A DNA stretch of 64,000 nt. Origin: Culex pipiens pallens. Its lineage: Eukaryota; Arthropoda; Insecta; Diptera; Culicidae. The notes under the pieces were generated by a model, which had not been told where the DNA came from, did no database searches, and was given only the letters and a program-made list of their open reading frames with translations. Location: positions 123,353,225 through 123,417,224 of the forward strand of contig NC_068937.1 of assembly GCF_016801865.2 (NCBI RefSeq), read 5' to 3'. A program made the position numbers and the translations under genes. Positions 61,701 to 62,444 of the stretch are shown here, one piece after another. The stretch's first letter is position 1; each line of letters opens with the position of its first letter.

Positions 61701-62444
61701 TGATAATCACAAAACGGGTTCTTCTTTCACTGGTCCTGGCTCGAGTTGACGATGACCCCCGCCTCCACACGGATCTTCGAGAATAGGCCTATCCAGCCAC
61801 TAGAGACTGTATACTATTAAGCATCTTGTCTGTCTTTCCTTTTAGGAGCGCCGCAAGTACGGCAAGCTGGGCTGGAACATCAGCTACGATTTTAATGAGT
61901 CCGACTTTAGCGTCTGCCTGCAAATTTTGGACACGTACCTAACGAAGGCACTCGCCCTGAACGAGACCCGACTGCCGTGGAACAGCCTGCAGTACCTGAT
62001 TGGCGAGGTAGCCGTCAATTTTAATGACCATCGACGTACGAATCTTGTTGACCGGTCTCCTTGGGTGTTGTTTCAGGTCATGTACGGAGGCCGTGTCATC
62101 GACGACTTTGACCGACGCGTCGTCAAGACGTACATGAACGAGTACATGGGCGACTTCCTGTTTGACACGTTCCAGCCGTTCCACTTTTACCAGGATGAAT
62201 TGGTGGACTACCGGATCTTCGAGGTGGCCACGCGGGACGAGTTTGTAGGTAAGATTGGGTAGCGAAACCCTCAATTGAGAAGCAGCCAATCAATCACGCA
62301 TCCGGTTTGCAGCTTGCATCGATACGCTCCCCCTGACCAACACACCGGAAGTGTTTGGTCTGCACTCGAACGCCGAGATTGGCTACTACACGATTGCGGT
62401 CCGCGAGATGTGGACCTACCTGATTGACCTGCAGCCTCAGACGA
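908..62444 (+). CDS. DNAH10: Axonemal dynein heavy chain 10 (I1/f inner-arm dynein), 52 internal exons, both ends outside the window
   Basis: This is the motor heavy chain of an axonemal inner-arm dynein, which drives sliding between outer-doublet microtubules in cilia and sperm flagella. Fifty-two exons join in frame with no stop, giving about 4083 residues. Domain order is tail DHC_N1 (residues ~1-1045), linker (~1046-1650), AAA1 with Walker A GPAGTGKT (exon 33) and Walker B CFDEFNRI (exon 34), AAA2 with GPTSGGKT (exon 37), AAA3 with GDTGTSKT (exon 39) and FIDDMNMP (exon 40), AAA4 with GVGGSGKQS (exon 41), stalk and microtubule-binding domain (exons 45-46), AAA5 and AAA6 (exons 46-52). From memory, human DNAH10 aligns almost block for block, including the insertion-free motor; other axonemal chains fit less well. 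The start codon and first ~450 residues lie upstream, and the C-terminal ~330 residues lie downstream. Oddities are an altered AAA4 Walker B and tail insertions in exons 7 and 12. The family call is very secure; the DNAH10 subtype is strong but rests on recalled homology. Confidence 0.93.
1172..1258 (+). CDS. DNAH10: Dynein exon 2: tail DHC_N1
   Basis: 29 residues (VFLEFEAMFDHHL and on). Acceptor ggcag, donor GTTCGT, whole codons at both ends. It matches the family segment that follows RWEFDR. Confidence 0.88.
1259..2503 (+). other. Intron 2, 1.2 kb
   Basis: AT-rich sequence with A-runs near 1790-1860. No gene or clear element is visible. Confidence 0.7.
2504..2664 (+). CDS. DNAH10: Dynein exon 3: tail DHC_N1
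   Basis: 53 residues plus two bases, with the tail signature NWEATLEYFYKGVEQVE. Acceptor caccag, donor GTGAGT. The split arginine codon is completed by exon 4. Confidence 0.9.
2898..3042 (+). CDS. DNAH10: Dynein exon 4: tail DHC_N1
   Basis: 48 residues after the completed arginine. Helical tail sequence ending in VEHEFL. Acceptor aacag, donor GTACGT, ends on a whole codon. Confidence 0.88.
3567..4194. mobile_element. MITE, 628 bp, TIR CCGTCAGTGGGGGTGAC, TA target duplication
   Basis: The ends CCGTCAGTGGGGGTGAC and GTCACCCCCACTGACGG are perfect 17-bp inverted repeats flanked by TA (3565-3566 and 4195-4196). Inside, GGGTGAGATTGGGTC-like motifs recur in both orientations near each end. There is no transposase frame, so it is non-autonomous. 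The TA duplication suggests Tc1/mariner-type mobilisation (inference). Confidence 0.85.
4645..5760. repeat. Older interspersed repeat, split by a hAT-like MITE
   Basis: 4645-4770 and 5612-5750 together match 13755-13990 closely. Shared landmarks are GTTCAATACGGAGCGTCGG, CCACTCTGGAACCGATTCC and AGGAGGCTGAAT. The two halves are contiguous in the other copy, so this copy was split by the insertion at 4771-5611. Identity unknown; possibly a retroelement 3' fragment. Confidence 0.75.
4771..5611. mobile_element. hAT-like MITE, 841 bp, with 8-bp target duplication
   Basis: The terminal inverted repeats TAGAGGGTGACGA and TCGTCACCCTCTA are perfect over 13 bp. The 8-bp direct repeat ACTTTAAC flanks it at 4763-4770 and 5612-5619. 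Subterminal blocks at both ends carry several TTCCCGGGAA motifs, as expected for transposase-binding repeats. No coding capacity. An 8-bp duplication is the hallmark of hAT elements. Confidence 0.85.
6503..8885. repeat. 140-bp satellite array, about 17 copies
   Basis: Tandem monomers of exactly 140 bp; the landmark ATTGCC(C/T)(C/T)AAC recurs at 6561, 6701, 6841 and so on to 8801 without indels. Monomers contain CATCGGAACATCCGCGGGG and CATAAAGTTTGATACC. Three variant types follow a non-random order (see findings). The last copy decays after ~8825. 140 is not a multiple of three, so the open frames per monomer are a by-product. Confidence 0.95.
9700..9760 (+). repeat. Fragment sharing a retroelement-like tail
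   Basis: GACGAAGTTTGTCGGGT here resembles GACGAAGTTTGCCGGGA at 14005-14021. I recall this tail as common in mosquito repeats. Boundaries are not defined. Confidence 0.4.
10037..10110 (-). repeat. tRNA-like SINE head (minus strand)
   Basis: On the minus strand a B-box-like GGTTCGAGTCT lies about 45 bases after an A-box-like TGGTGACCATTACGG. No proper acceptor stem pairs, so it is more likely a SINE remnant than a tRNA gene. Confidence 0.35.
10433..10500. mobile_element. 68-bp foldback element
   Basis: CTACCCAGTGAGAAT at the left end is the exact reverse complement of the right end (ATTCTCACTGGGTAG). The inner part also pairs imperfectly. It is a tiny MITE or hairpin inside intron 4. Confidence 0.6.
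10871..10984 (+). CDS. DNAH10: Dynein exon 5: tail DHC_N1
   Basis: 38 residues containing the family block HVGAVFWERSLL, which corresponds to human VAGAIYWERSLF. Acceptor cctcag, donor GTTCGT, whole codons at both ends. This confirms that the gene continues across the 7.8-kb intron. Confidence 0.92.
11073..11337 (+). CDS. DNAH10: Dynein exon 6: tail DHC_N1
   Basis: 88 residues plus one base. It opens with a Gly/Asp-rich stretch (GGGGDEGG) not seen in the human protein, then the conserved VKNIREYEKDNFQEF helix. Acceptor aaacag follows a long T-run; donor GTGAGT. Confidence 0.88.
11409..11699 (+). CDS. DNAH10: Dynein exon 7: tail, with Ser/Thr/Pro-rich insertion
   Basis: About 97 residues. 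It starts with ELEQEKRSARLKKADTLA, then runs into a basic and Ser/Thr/Pro-rich segment (RNTPPPGSTGTNTPATTT) with no clear counterpart in human DNAH10. The frame is open and both junction phases agree, so it is kept as coding. Acceptor ttcgcag, donor GTAAGT. Confidence 0.82.
11700..12162 (+). other. Intron 7
   Basis: AT-rich intron of 463 bp; no element or gene seen. Confidence 0.7.
12163..12270 (+). CDS. DNAH10: Dynein exon 8: tail DHC_N1
   Basis: 36 residues including FKLKFAVNFS, matching human GAVFAINFS. The codon split with exon 7 gives leucine, and the codon split with exon 9 gives aspartate. Acceptor tttgcag, donor GTAAGC. Confidence 0.87.
12531..12619 (+). CDS. DNAH10: Dynein exon 9: tail DHC_N1
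   Basis: About 30 residues with the conserved block FEYLGFTLCP, the counterpart of human KYLEQLGFTVPELAR. Acceptor accgcag, donor GTAAGC. Confidence 0.9.
12867..13145. mobile_element. MITE, ~279 bp, TIR AAGGGCGTATTAGACTA
   Basis: 17-bp perfect inverted termini (AAGGGCGTATTAGACTA and TAGTCTAATACGCCCTT). The interior is also partly palindromic, with AAACAAACAAAC-type and GTTTGACAGTTTG motifs in both orientations. CAT occurs at both flanks, one base off the left terminus, as a possible target duplication. Confidence 0.8.
13500..13560 (+). repeat. tRNA-like SINE head inside a MITE
   Basis: TGGCGCGGAGGTAGCG resembles an A box and GGTTCAATCCT a B box about 45 bases later, followed by a T-run. Its A box resembles the two SINEs at 26748 and 53521 (TGGCGCGGTGG). 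Not a functional tRNA. Confidence 0.4.
13755..14030. repeat. Uninterrupted copy of the repeat split at 4645-5760
   Basis: Closely matches the two halves flanking the hAT-like MITE in intron 4, including CCACTCTGGAACCGATTCC and AGGAGGCTGAAT, then ends near GACGAAGTTTGCCGGG. It shows the unoccupied insertion site, with CAACTTTGGCCACTC where the other copy has the duplication. Confidence 0.75.
15630..15713 (+). CDS. DNAH10: Dynein exon 10: tail DHC_N1
   Basis: 28 residues (EQLFTDVEHVTRMVNDYNDM and on), the counterpart of human LRYTAGIQRMLDHYHML. Acceptor caccag, donor GTAAGG, whole codons at both ends. Confidence 0.87.
15714..17505 (+). other. Intron 10, 1.8 kb
   Basis: Contains one MITE at 16591-16808 and a short hairpin at 17289-17355 (GAGATTGATAGT pairs with ACTATCAATCTC). 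No gene seen. Confidence 0.7.
16591..16808. mobile_element. MITE of the CTGCCC...TGTCCCATATGC family, 218 bp
   Basis: Starts CTGCCCCTGATCGCATAAAT and ends ATGAGAACATGTGCAG, with TA on both sides. GTCCCATATGCATTTTCATC near the left and GCATATGGGACATTTATG near the right match the two 248-bp copies at 36833-37332. It is shorter by ~30 bp than those copies. Confidence 0.85.
17506..17619 (+). CDS. DNAH10: Dynein exon 11: tail DHC_N1
   Basis: 38 residues including FTWQSFNIQSYCERC, corresponding to human RLNWNSLGIGDYITGC. Acceptor cttcag, donor GTAAGC. Confidence 0.9.
17694..18376 (+). CDS. DNAH10: Dynein exon 12: tail, with His/Gln-rich insertion
   Basis: 227 residues plus two bases. It opens on conserved DIKSRIERLESFAMFEF, then about 75 residues of low complexity including DHHHGHGHHH, an acidic patch and QQQQ. 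It returns to conserved sequence at CRDFFKALEQER and continues through PEMKFYYNHWEKHVF. The human protein has no such insertion at this point. The frame is open throughout, with acceptor ctcgcag and donor GTAAGT. Confidence 0.9.
18599..18707 (+). CDS. DNAH10: Dynein exon 13: tail DHC_N1
   Basis: 36 residues with FRRWMAETCLPCP, equivalent to human FVRWMNGSCIECP. Acceptor tgccag, donor GTATGA. Confidence 0.9.
18708..19763 (+). other. Intron 13, 1.1 kb
   Basis: 19060-19260 is a degenerate simple repeat built on ACTCCGACTCCAAC-like units. Nothing else recognised. Confidence 0.65.
19764..19846 (+). CDS. DNAH10: Dynein exon 14: tail DHC_N1
   Basis: 28 residues (IPKVCELVINLQQTIQ and on), matching human IPQNVHRILINLMKYLQ. 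The split codon with exon 15 gives cysteine. Acceptor ttacag, donor GTAATA. Confidence 0.88.
19847..20299 (+). other. Intron 14
   Basis: 453 bp, AT-rich, with a T-run near 19978-19992; no element recognised. Confidence 0.65.
20300..20591 (+). CDS. DNAH10: Dynein exon 15: tail DHC_N1
   Basis: 97 residues containing WQKYKSLW, LDEKFIFYTQI and EWRNTLGHIL. All three blocks have direct human DNAH10 counterparts (WKRYRPLW, YDEKLQFYSKI, SWVISLGKLL). Acceptor gatag, donor GTAGGT. Confidence 0.93.
20654..20835. mobile_element. MITE, ~180 bp, TIR ATCCATAAACCACGTGGACAC
   Basis: Termini read CCATAAACCACGTGGACAC on the left and GTGTCCACGTGGTTTGTGG on the right, with GATGGTCCCT beyond. G-rich tracts and a central ATTGTCCAC motif follow the pattern of a widespread mosquito MITE type I recall. 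Confidence 0.8.
21371..21501. mobile_element. Short MITE, TIR AGCTAGGGTGG
   Basis: AGCTAGGGTGG and CCACCCTAGCT form perfect 11-bp ends of a ~131-bp element. The TIR core AGGGTGG is shared with the element at 28521-29018. Confidence 0.6.
23172..23330 (+). CDS. DNAH10: Dynein exon 16: tail DHC_N1
   Basis: 53 residues with ELAHFKSVMQTINTIQ, the counterpart of human LEDLKFVLATIAEIR. Acceptor ccccag, donor GTAATA, whole codons at both ends. Confidence 0.92.
23331..25057 (+). other. Intron 16, 1.7 kb
   Basis: Includes a T-run at 23976-23993. No gene or mobile element recognised. Confidence 0.65.
25058..25210 (+). CDS. DNAH10: Dynein exon 17: end of tail
   Basis: 51 residues with EKRWRKLFNSALYRA, matching human IESIWSNLFNDSVNV. 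Acceptor cccgcag, donor GTAAGT. Confidence 0.92.
25211..25779 (+). other. Intron 17 with two CA/GT microsatellites
   Basis: A CA-rich tract lies at 25245-25271 and a pure GT tract at about 25680-25708. Nothing else seen. Confidence 0.85.
25780..25912 (+). CDS. DNAH10: Dynein exon 18: start of linker region
   Basis: 44 residues plus one base, with FVQRYKSEGPGTVGLDLDRG. This is nearly the human FAKRFYSEGPGSVGDDLDKG block, one of the best subtype-specific matches. Acceptor gtgcag, donor GTATGT. Confidence 0.95.
26181..26649. mobile_element. Hairpin MITE, 469 bp, arms of ~130 bp
   Basis: 26181-26325 and 26517-26649 are imperfect inverted repeats. Shared landmarks are CCTTCCTGATTAAG and CTTAATCAGGAAGG, and AGAACACCCATGG and CCATGGATGTTCT. 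Foldback structure with no coding capacity. Confidence 0.82.
26748..26986 (+). mobile_element. tRNA-derived SINE, ~239 bp
   Basis: The head has an A box (GTGGCGCGGTGGCTAGCGG) and a B box (GGTTCGATTCC), as in a tRNA-derived SINE. CAATGCT flanks it at 26741-26747 and 26987-26993 as a likely target duplication. The body differs from the SINE at 53521. Confidence 0.75.
28521..29018. mobile_element. MITE, 498 bp, TIR of 29 bp beginning CGTGTTAGGGTGGTCC
   Basis: 28521-28549 and 28990-29018 are perfect inverted repeats (CGTGTTAGGGTGGTCC and GGACCACCCTAACACG at the tips). Further CACCCTAACGG sits just outside the right end, perhaps an older copy. Confidence 0.85.
29324..29409 (+). CDS. DNAH10: Dynein exon 19: linker
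   Basis: About 29 residues, ENAEKLFDIPLTDYNEFLQC, against human LANAEKLFDLPITMYPELL. Acceptor caacag, donor GTGAGT. The codon shared with exon 18 gives glutamate. Confidence 0.95.
29410..30059 (+). other. Intron 19
   Basis: 650 bp; nothing recognised. Confidence 0.65.
30060..30194 (+). CDS. DNAH10: Dynein exon 20: linker
   Basis: 45 residues with WGQTLWANLNPQALLDGI and RKLPRP, matching human WSQTLWINLNVQILQEGI and RKLPRP. Acceptor ttgcag, donor GTAAGA. Confidence 0.95.
30257..30463 (+). CDS. DNAH10: Dynein exon 21: linker
   Basis: 69 residues with LKDEALRERHWQLLMDKTG and FTLDNMFAMELHKYQ, the linker core RHW motif of all dynein heavy chains. Acceptor ggtag, donor GTGGGG. The preceding intron is only 62 bp. 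Confidence 0.95.
30464..31032 (+). other. Intron 21
   Basis: 569 bp; nothing recognised. Confidence 0.65.
31033..31187 (+). CDS. DNAH10: Dynein exon 22: linker
   Basis: 51 residues plus two bases, DIAEEIINNAIKELSIERGV then VADIWAQMAFNI, as in human LNEIVTAAIKEVAIEKAV. The 3' end is Gly/Glu-rich. Acceptor ttgcag, donor GTAAGT. Confidence 0.93.
31188..32848 (+). other. Intron 22, 1.7 kb
   Basis: Contains a foldback at 31512-31642 and a GGCGGCGGC-rich patch near 32388. No gene recognised. Confidence 0.65.
31512..31642. mobile_element. Foldback element, 131 bp
   Basis: 31512-31564 pairs with 31591-31642 over about 52 bp with few mismatches (AATTCATCGGCTTTCGGTAC against CGAAAGCCAATGAATT at the tips). 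The loop is ~26 bases. It could be a MITE or a small-RNA hairpin. Confidence 0.65.
32849..32929 (+). CDS. DNAH10: Dynein exon 23: linker
   Basis: 27 residues ending in NLQSMAAS. The last two bases (ca) join exon 24 to give glutamine and then FIGPFL, as in human NLQSISGSRFVGPFL. The donor is GTAATT, right after CA, which is easy to miss because CAG/TAA looks like a stop. Acceptor ttgcag. Confidence 0.9.
32930..33579 (+). other. Intron 23
   Basis: 650 bp, with degenerate ACGACGACG simple sequence near 33105-33120; no element or gene recognised. Confidence 0.65.
33580..33775 (+). CDS. DNAH10: Dynein exon 24: linker
   Basis: 65 residues with QRKWLYLEGIFIGGDI and QLPEEAEKFNKID, the highly conserved linker signature (human QRKWMYLESIFIGGDI). 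Acceptor cctag, donor GTAAAT. Confidence 0.96.
33875..34026 (+). CDS. DNAH10: Dynein exon 25: linker
   Basis: 50 residues plus two bases with CQKSLNDYLEHKRMLFPR, matching human CQKSLNDYLDSKRNAFPR. Acceptor ttgcag, donor GTGAGA. Confidence 0.96.
34027..34692 (+). other. Intron 25
   Basis: 666 bp, AT-rich; nothing recognised. Confidence 0.65.
34693..34774 (+). CDS. DNAH10: Dynein exon 26: linker
   Basis: 27 residues, FYFISTEELLSILGSSEHT and then VQEHIIK, against human FFFISDDELLSILGSSDP and VQEHMIK. Acceptor cttag, donor GTACGA. Confidence 0.97.
35365..35746. mobile_element. MITE, 382 bp, CTGCCG...CGGCAG family
   Basis: Starts CTGCCGTTCTACGCATAG and ends ATGCGTATAACGGCAG, with TATA on both sides. 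GTTGTCCCATG and CATGGGACAAT lie inside the ends. The internal stretch CTGAGAAAAACGCAGTTGAA resembles one in the CTGCCC family, suggesting related elements. Confidence 0.85.
35758..36112. repeat. Tandem partial duplicate of the 382-bp MITE
   Basis: AGTGCAACTGAGAAAAACGC occurs at 35401 and again at 35758. The two runs stay parallel at an offset of about 357 bp to CGGCAGTATAGTCCAT. The second copy lacks the left TIR, so it arose by local duplication and not a second insertion. Confidence 0.85.
36833..37080. mobile_element. CTGCCC-family MITE, copy A, 248 bp
   Basis: Starts CTGCCCATGTTCGC and ends GCGATCAGGGGCAG, with TACA at 36829-36832 and 37081-37084. It sits inside the left arm of the palindrome in opposite orientation to copy B. 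Confidence 0.9.
37085..37332. mobile_element. CTGCCC-family MITE, copy B, 248 bp
   Basis: Starts CTGCCCATGATCGC and ends GCGAACATGGGCAG, flanked by TACA at 37081-37084 and 37333-37336. The same length as copy A and inverted relative to it. Confidence 0.9.
39048..39156 (+). CDS. DNAH10: Dynein exon 27: linker
   Basis: 36 residues plus one base, MFDNIKSLRFA and then AMISAEGEVMEF, as in human MYDNIASLRF and AMISAEGEVMEF. It opens with ATG, but this is an internal methionine. Acceptor ttccag, donor GTAAGT. Confidence 0.96.
39276..40254. mobile_element. Outer MITE with CTACACCCAA termini, carrying an inserted element
   Basis: CTACACCCAA at the left and TTGGGTGTAG at the right are inverted. A second element (39335-40014) lies within, which leaves ~300 bp of host element. 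The target duplication is unclear. Confidence 0.6.
39335..40014. mobile_element. Inner MITE, ~680 bp, TIR ACGTCATGATTCGAA
   Basis: ACGTCATGATTCGAA and TTCGAATCATGACGT are inverted ends flanked by TA. GTGTCCGG(A/G)(A/T)TTCGAA-like motifs recur at least six times inside in both orientations, like subterminal binding sites. Confidence 0.78.
40370..41330. repeat. Minisatellite, 72-76-bp core units with a degenerate halo
   Basis: Units beginning CAGGTATATCG recur at 40488, 40560, 40636 and 40712 and carry CCATGAATTGTTGAACAATG and GGGACTTAAGAAAATTTTCG. Around them, older units with GCGAACAGTTATATCGTTCC diverge strongly on both sides, to about 41330. Confidence 0.85.
42030..42150 (+). CDS. DNAH10: Dynein exon 28: linker
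   Basis: 39 residues, VEERVERWMTDVLTEMRSTN, against human GRVEDWMTAVLNEMRRTN. Acceptor acaag, donor GTAGGT. Split codons at both ends agree with neighbours. Confidence 0.95.
42151..42759 (+). other. Intron 28
   Basis: 609 bp; nothing recognised. Confidence 0.65.
42760..42929 (+). CDS. DNAH10: Dynein exon 29: linker
   Basis: 56 residues with DWIIQYQGMVCLAANQVWWT, the dynein linker-end motif (human DWMLLYQGMVVLAASQVWWT). Acceptor ctacag, donor GTGATA. Confidence 0.97.
42987..43128 (+). CDS. DNAH10: Dynein exon 30: linker-AAA1 junction
   Basis: 46 residues with IDVHARDIIEGFVRDSI and FGWESQLR, matching human IDVHARDIVDSFIRGSI and FDWESQLR. Acceptor ttgcag, donor GTAAGT. The upstream intron is 57 bp. 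Confidence 0.97.
43129..44721 (+). other. Intron 30, 1.6 kb
   Basis: Contains a foldback at 44251-44393 and a T-run near 44527. No gene recognised. Confidence 0.65.
44251..44393. mobile_element. Foldback element with ~54-bp arms
   Basis: 44251-44305 and 44340-44393 are almost perfect reverse complements (GGTCCTATAAACAAATGTAA against TTACATTTGTTTATAGGACC). The loop is ~34 bases. Likely a hairpin MITE. Confidence 0.8.
44722..44771 (+). CDS. DNAH10: Dynein exon 31: linker end
   Basis: A 50-bp micro-exon, FYWLREMDNLFVVQCT, against human FYWDREPDELNIRQCT. It contributes one base to a glycine completed by exon 32. Acceptor ttacag, donor GTGAGC. Confidence 0.95.
45012..45137 (+). CDS. DNAH10: Dynein exon 32: AAA1 start
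   Basis: 41 residues with DYGYEYMGLNGRLVITPLTD, the invariant start of AAA1. The true acceptor is ctgtag at 45011, so the open frame to its left is intronic. Donor GTAAGA. Confidence 0.96.
45138..45586 (+). other. Intron 32
   Basis: 449 bp; nothing recognised. Confidence 0.65.
45587..45709 (+). CDS. DNAH10: Dynein exon 33: AAA1 Walker A
   Basis: Contains the main ATPase P-loop GPAGTGKTETTKDLAKAMA and VVTNCGEGMDFRAVG. The lysine and threonine of GKT bind nucleotide and Mg. AAA1 hydrolysis powers the stroke. Acceptor cccag, donor GTATGT. Confidence 0.98.
45710..48435 (+). other. Intron 33, 2.7 kb
   Basis: AT-rich; no element with clear termini and no gene found on either strand. Confidence 0.65.
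48436..48566 (+). CDS. DNAH10: Dynein exon 34: AAA1 Walker B
   Basis: 43 residues with CGAWGCFDEFNRI; the DE pair is the Walker B catalytic site. Acceptor ttgcag, donor GTGAGA. Confidence 0.98.
48630..49052 (+). CDS. DNAH10: Dynein exon 35: AAA1 sensor region and AAA1-AAA2
   Basis: 141 residues with FITMNPGYAGRTELPESVKA (sensor 1) and AKKMTVLYKLAREQLSKQYH. Nearly identical blocks occur across axonemal dyneins. Acceptor ttcag, donor GTTTGT. The following 72-bp intron has no stop in frame. Confidence 0.97.
49125..49229 (+). CDS. DNAH10: Dynein exon 36: before AAA2
   Basis: 35 residues, DLFPGVDYPRVGYPEF, against human DLFPGLDCPRVRYPDF. Acceptor ttgcag, donor GTACGC. Confidence 0.95.
49476..49634 (+). 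CDS. DNAH10: Dynein exon 37: AAA2 Walker A
   Basis: 53 residues with P-loop GPTSGGKTVVINTL and ending LNPK. AAA2 normally binds but does not hydrolyse ATP. Acceptor acacag, donor GTAACG. Confidence 0.97.
49635..51307 (+). other. Intron 37, 1.7 kb
   Basis: No element with clear termini and no gene found. Confidence 0.65.
51308..51418 (+). CDS. DNAH10: Dynein exon 38: AAA2
   Basis: 37 residues, VVELYGFLDPNTRDWIDGLF and then IFREMNRPTERD, matching human VIELYGILDPTTRDWTDGVL and IFREINKPTDK. Acceptor caacag, donor GTAAGT. Confidence 0.97.
51592..51745. mobile_element. Truncated CTGCCC-family MITE
   Basis: CATAAATGTCCCATATGC, then CAGCAAGCTGAGAAAA and GGTACTGGATGTTATC, follow the order of the 248-bp copies. 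The other terminus is missing. Confidence 0.8.
52521..53359. mobile_element. Inverted-repeat element, 39-bp arms
   Basis: 52521-52559 and 53321-53359 are near-perfect reverse complements (CCAATCTGCATGAAATTTTC against GAAAATTTCAGGCAGATTGG). No target duplication found. A smaller MITE sits inside. Confidence 0.6.
52724..52945. mobile_element. Small MITE with CACAGAAAAAAA ends
   Basis: CACAGAAAAAAAAATGATGG on the left is mirrored by CAACTTTTTTTTTCTGTGTG on the right. Inside, GATGAATATTCATCA is a perfect palindrome and TGATGAAT motifs repeat. Confidence 0.65.
53521..53715 (+). mobile_element. tRNA-derived SINE, second subfamily
   Basis: Head GTGGCGCGGTGGTTAGCGG (A box) and GGTTCGATTCC (B box), nearly the same as at 26748. 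The body after ~53600 is unrelated. The 3' end is uncertain. Confidence 0.7.
53814..54710 (+). CDS. DNAH10: Dynein exon 39: AAA2 to AAA3 Walker A
   Basis: 299 residues. ALWIENMNSVMDDNKLLTLA and the ASPATVSRAGMVY motif finish AAA2, and the AAA3 P-loop GDTGTSKTAVISNFL lies near the 3' end. Acceptor ccccag, donor GTAAGT. Confidence 0.98.
54771..55819 (+). CDS. DNAH10: Dynein exon 40: AAA3 and linker to AAA4
   Basis: 349 residues plus two bases. AAA3 Walker B FIDDMNMP is followed by YGTQQPIALLKLL and the sensor AAMGRAGGGRNDVDPRF. An additional ~25 residues (around VPRGDSKTQVNDLPTPEYA) precede LRDPLLFGDY relative to human. Ends at HRALRMDR with donor GTGGGG. Confidence 0.96.
55883..56087 (+). CDS. 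DNAH10: Dynein exon 41: AAA4 Walker A and altered Walker B
   Basis: 68 residues with P-loop GVGGSGKQSIAQLAAF intact. The Walker B segment reads CFIFKAAQ where human has FLFTDAH, so the aspartate is replaced by alanine. The 63-bp intron before it is stop-free in frame, but the family alignment (MDR then GH) places the junction here. Acceptor ttacag, donor GTGAGT. Confidence 0.94.
56325..56467 (+). CDS. DNAH10: Dynein exon 42: AAA4
   Basis: 47 residues plus two bases, IAEEGFLEFINNILTTGMVP, against human VAEEGFLELINNMLTSGIVP. Acceptor aatag, donor GTAAGT. Confidence 0.95.
56468..56789 (+). other. Intron 42
   Basis: 322 bp; nothing recognised. Confidence 0.65.
56790..56994 (+). CDS. DNAH10: Dynein exon 43: AAA4
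   Basis: 68 residues with NLHVVLCMSPEGDALRNRCR and the IDWVFPWPEQAL motif. Acceptor caccag, donor GTATAG. Confidence 0.96.
57054..57213 (+). CDS. DNAH10: Dynein exon 44: AAA4 to stalk
   Basis: 53 residues plus one base with VHQSLKHYTQQFLLKLRRKN, then PKHYLDFINTY. This leads directly into the stalk. Acceptor ttcag, donor GTTGGT; the intron before is 59 bp. Confidence 0.97.
57214..57750 (+). other. Intron 44
   Basis: 537 bp; contains a CACCACCACCACCA tract near 57702-57718. Open frames across it are chance readings into exon 45. Confidence 0.7.
57751..57924 (+). CDS. DNAH10: Dynein exon 45: stalk coiled coil 1
   Basis: 57 residues of heptad-like helix (QLSILVEEQRKNVVEAAQRC) forming the ascending stalk strand. 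Acceptor caacag, donor GTAGGT. Confidence 0.95.
58024..59250 (+). CDS. DNAH10: Dynein exon 46: stalk, microtubule-binding domain, AAA5 start
   Basis: 408 residues. CC1 ends with DLDKSDITEIRSFATPPEAV, followed by the microtubule-binding tip (WKTAKGMMSEGNFLRSLQEL). CC2 follows (YREVKPKKDRVAYLEAEL), then AAA5 with [20 protein letters not shown]. Acceptor ttcag, donor GTAAGT. Confidence 0.98.
59313..60220 (+). CDS. DNAH10: Dynein exon 47: AAA5
   Basis: 302 residues with RQFVMLGDKEVDVDANFRMY and LLRELATSTGNMLDNVELVD, the most conserved AAA5 region, then KHKLLFSFQMTVKLEQSRG. Acceptor ttccag, donor GTAAGT. Confidence 0.98.
60274..60345 (+). CDS. DNAH10: Dynein exon 48: AAA5-AAA6
   Basis: A 72-bp exon with WYDVDDTEGTDYPGNF, the counterpart of human WYDLDSLEQFPFPLGY. 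Acceptor ttcag, donor GTTGGT. Confidence 0.92.
60401..61012 (+). CDS. DNAH10: Dynein exon 49: AAA6
   Basis: 204 residues with MRCFRVDRVYRLVNNYVS, FILSPGSDPTNDLMKLAD, and GILQKSLKVVTEPPNGLKMN. Acceptor ttacag, donor GTAAGC. Confidence 0.98.
61013..61845 (+). other. Intron 49
   Basis: 833 bp; no element or gene recognised. Confidence 0.65.
61846..62007 (+). CDS. DNAH10: Dynein exon 50: AAA6/C-terminal region
   Basis: 54 residues with RKYGKLGWNISYDFNESDF and LPWNSLQYLIGE. Acceptor tttag, donor GTAGCC; followed by a stop-free 69-bp intron. Confidence 0.97.
62077..62248 (+). CDS. DNAH10: Dynein exon 51: C-terminal region
   Basis: 57 residues plus one base with VMYGGRVIDDFDRRVVKTYM and FDTFQPFHFY. 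Acceptor ttcag, donor GTAAGA. Confidence 0.97.
62313..62444 (+). CDS. DNAH10: Dynein exon 52: last exon seen
   Basis: 43 residues plus one base with LTNTPEVFGLHSNAEIGYYT and DLQPQT. Acceptor ttgcag, donor GTAAGT. The C-terminal ~330 residues of the family must lie beyond 64000. Confidence 0.97.
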
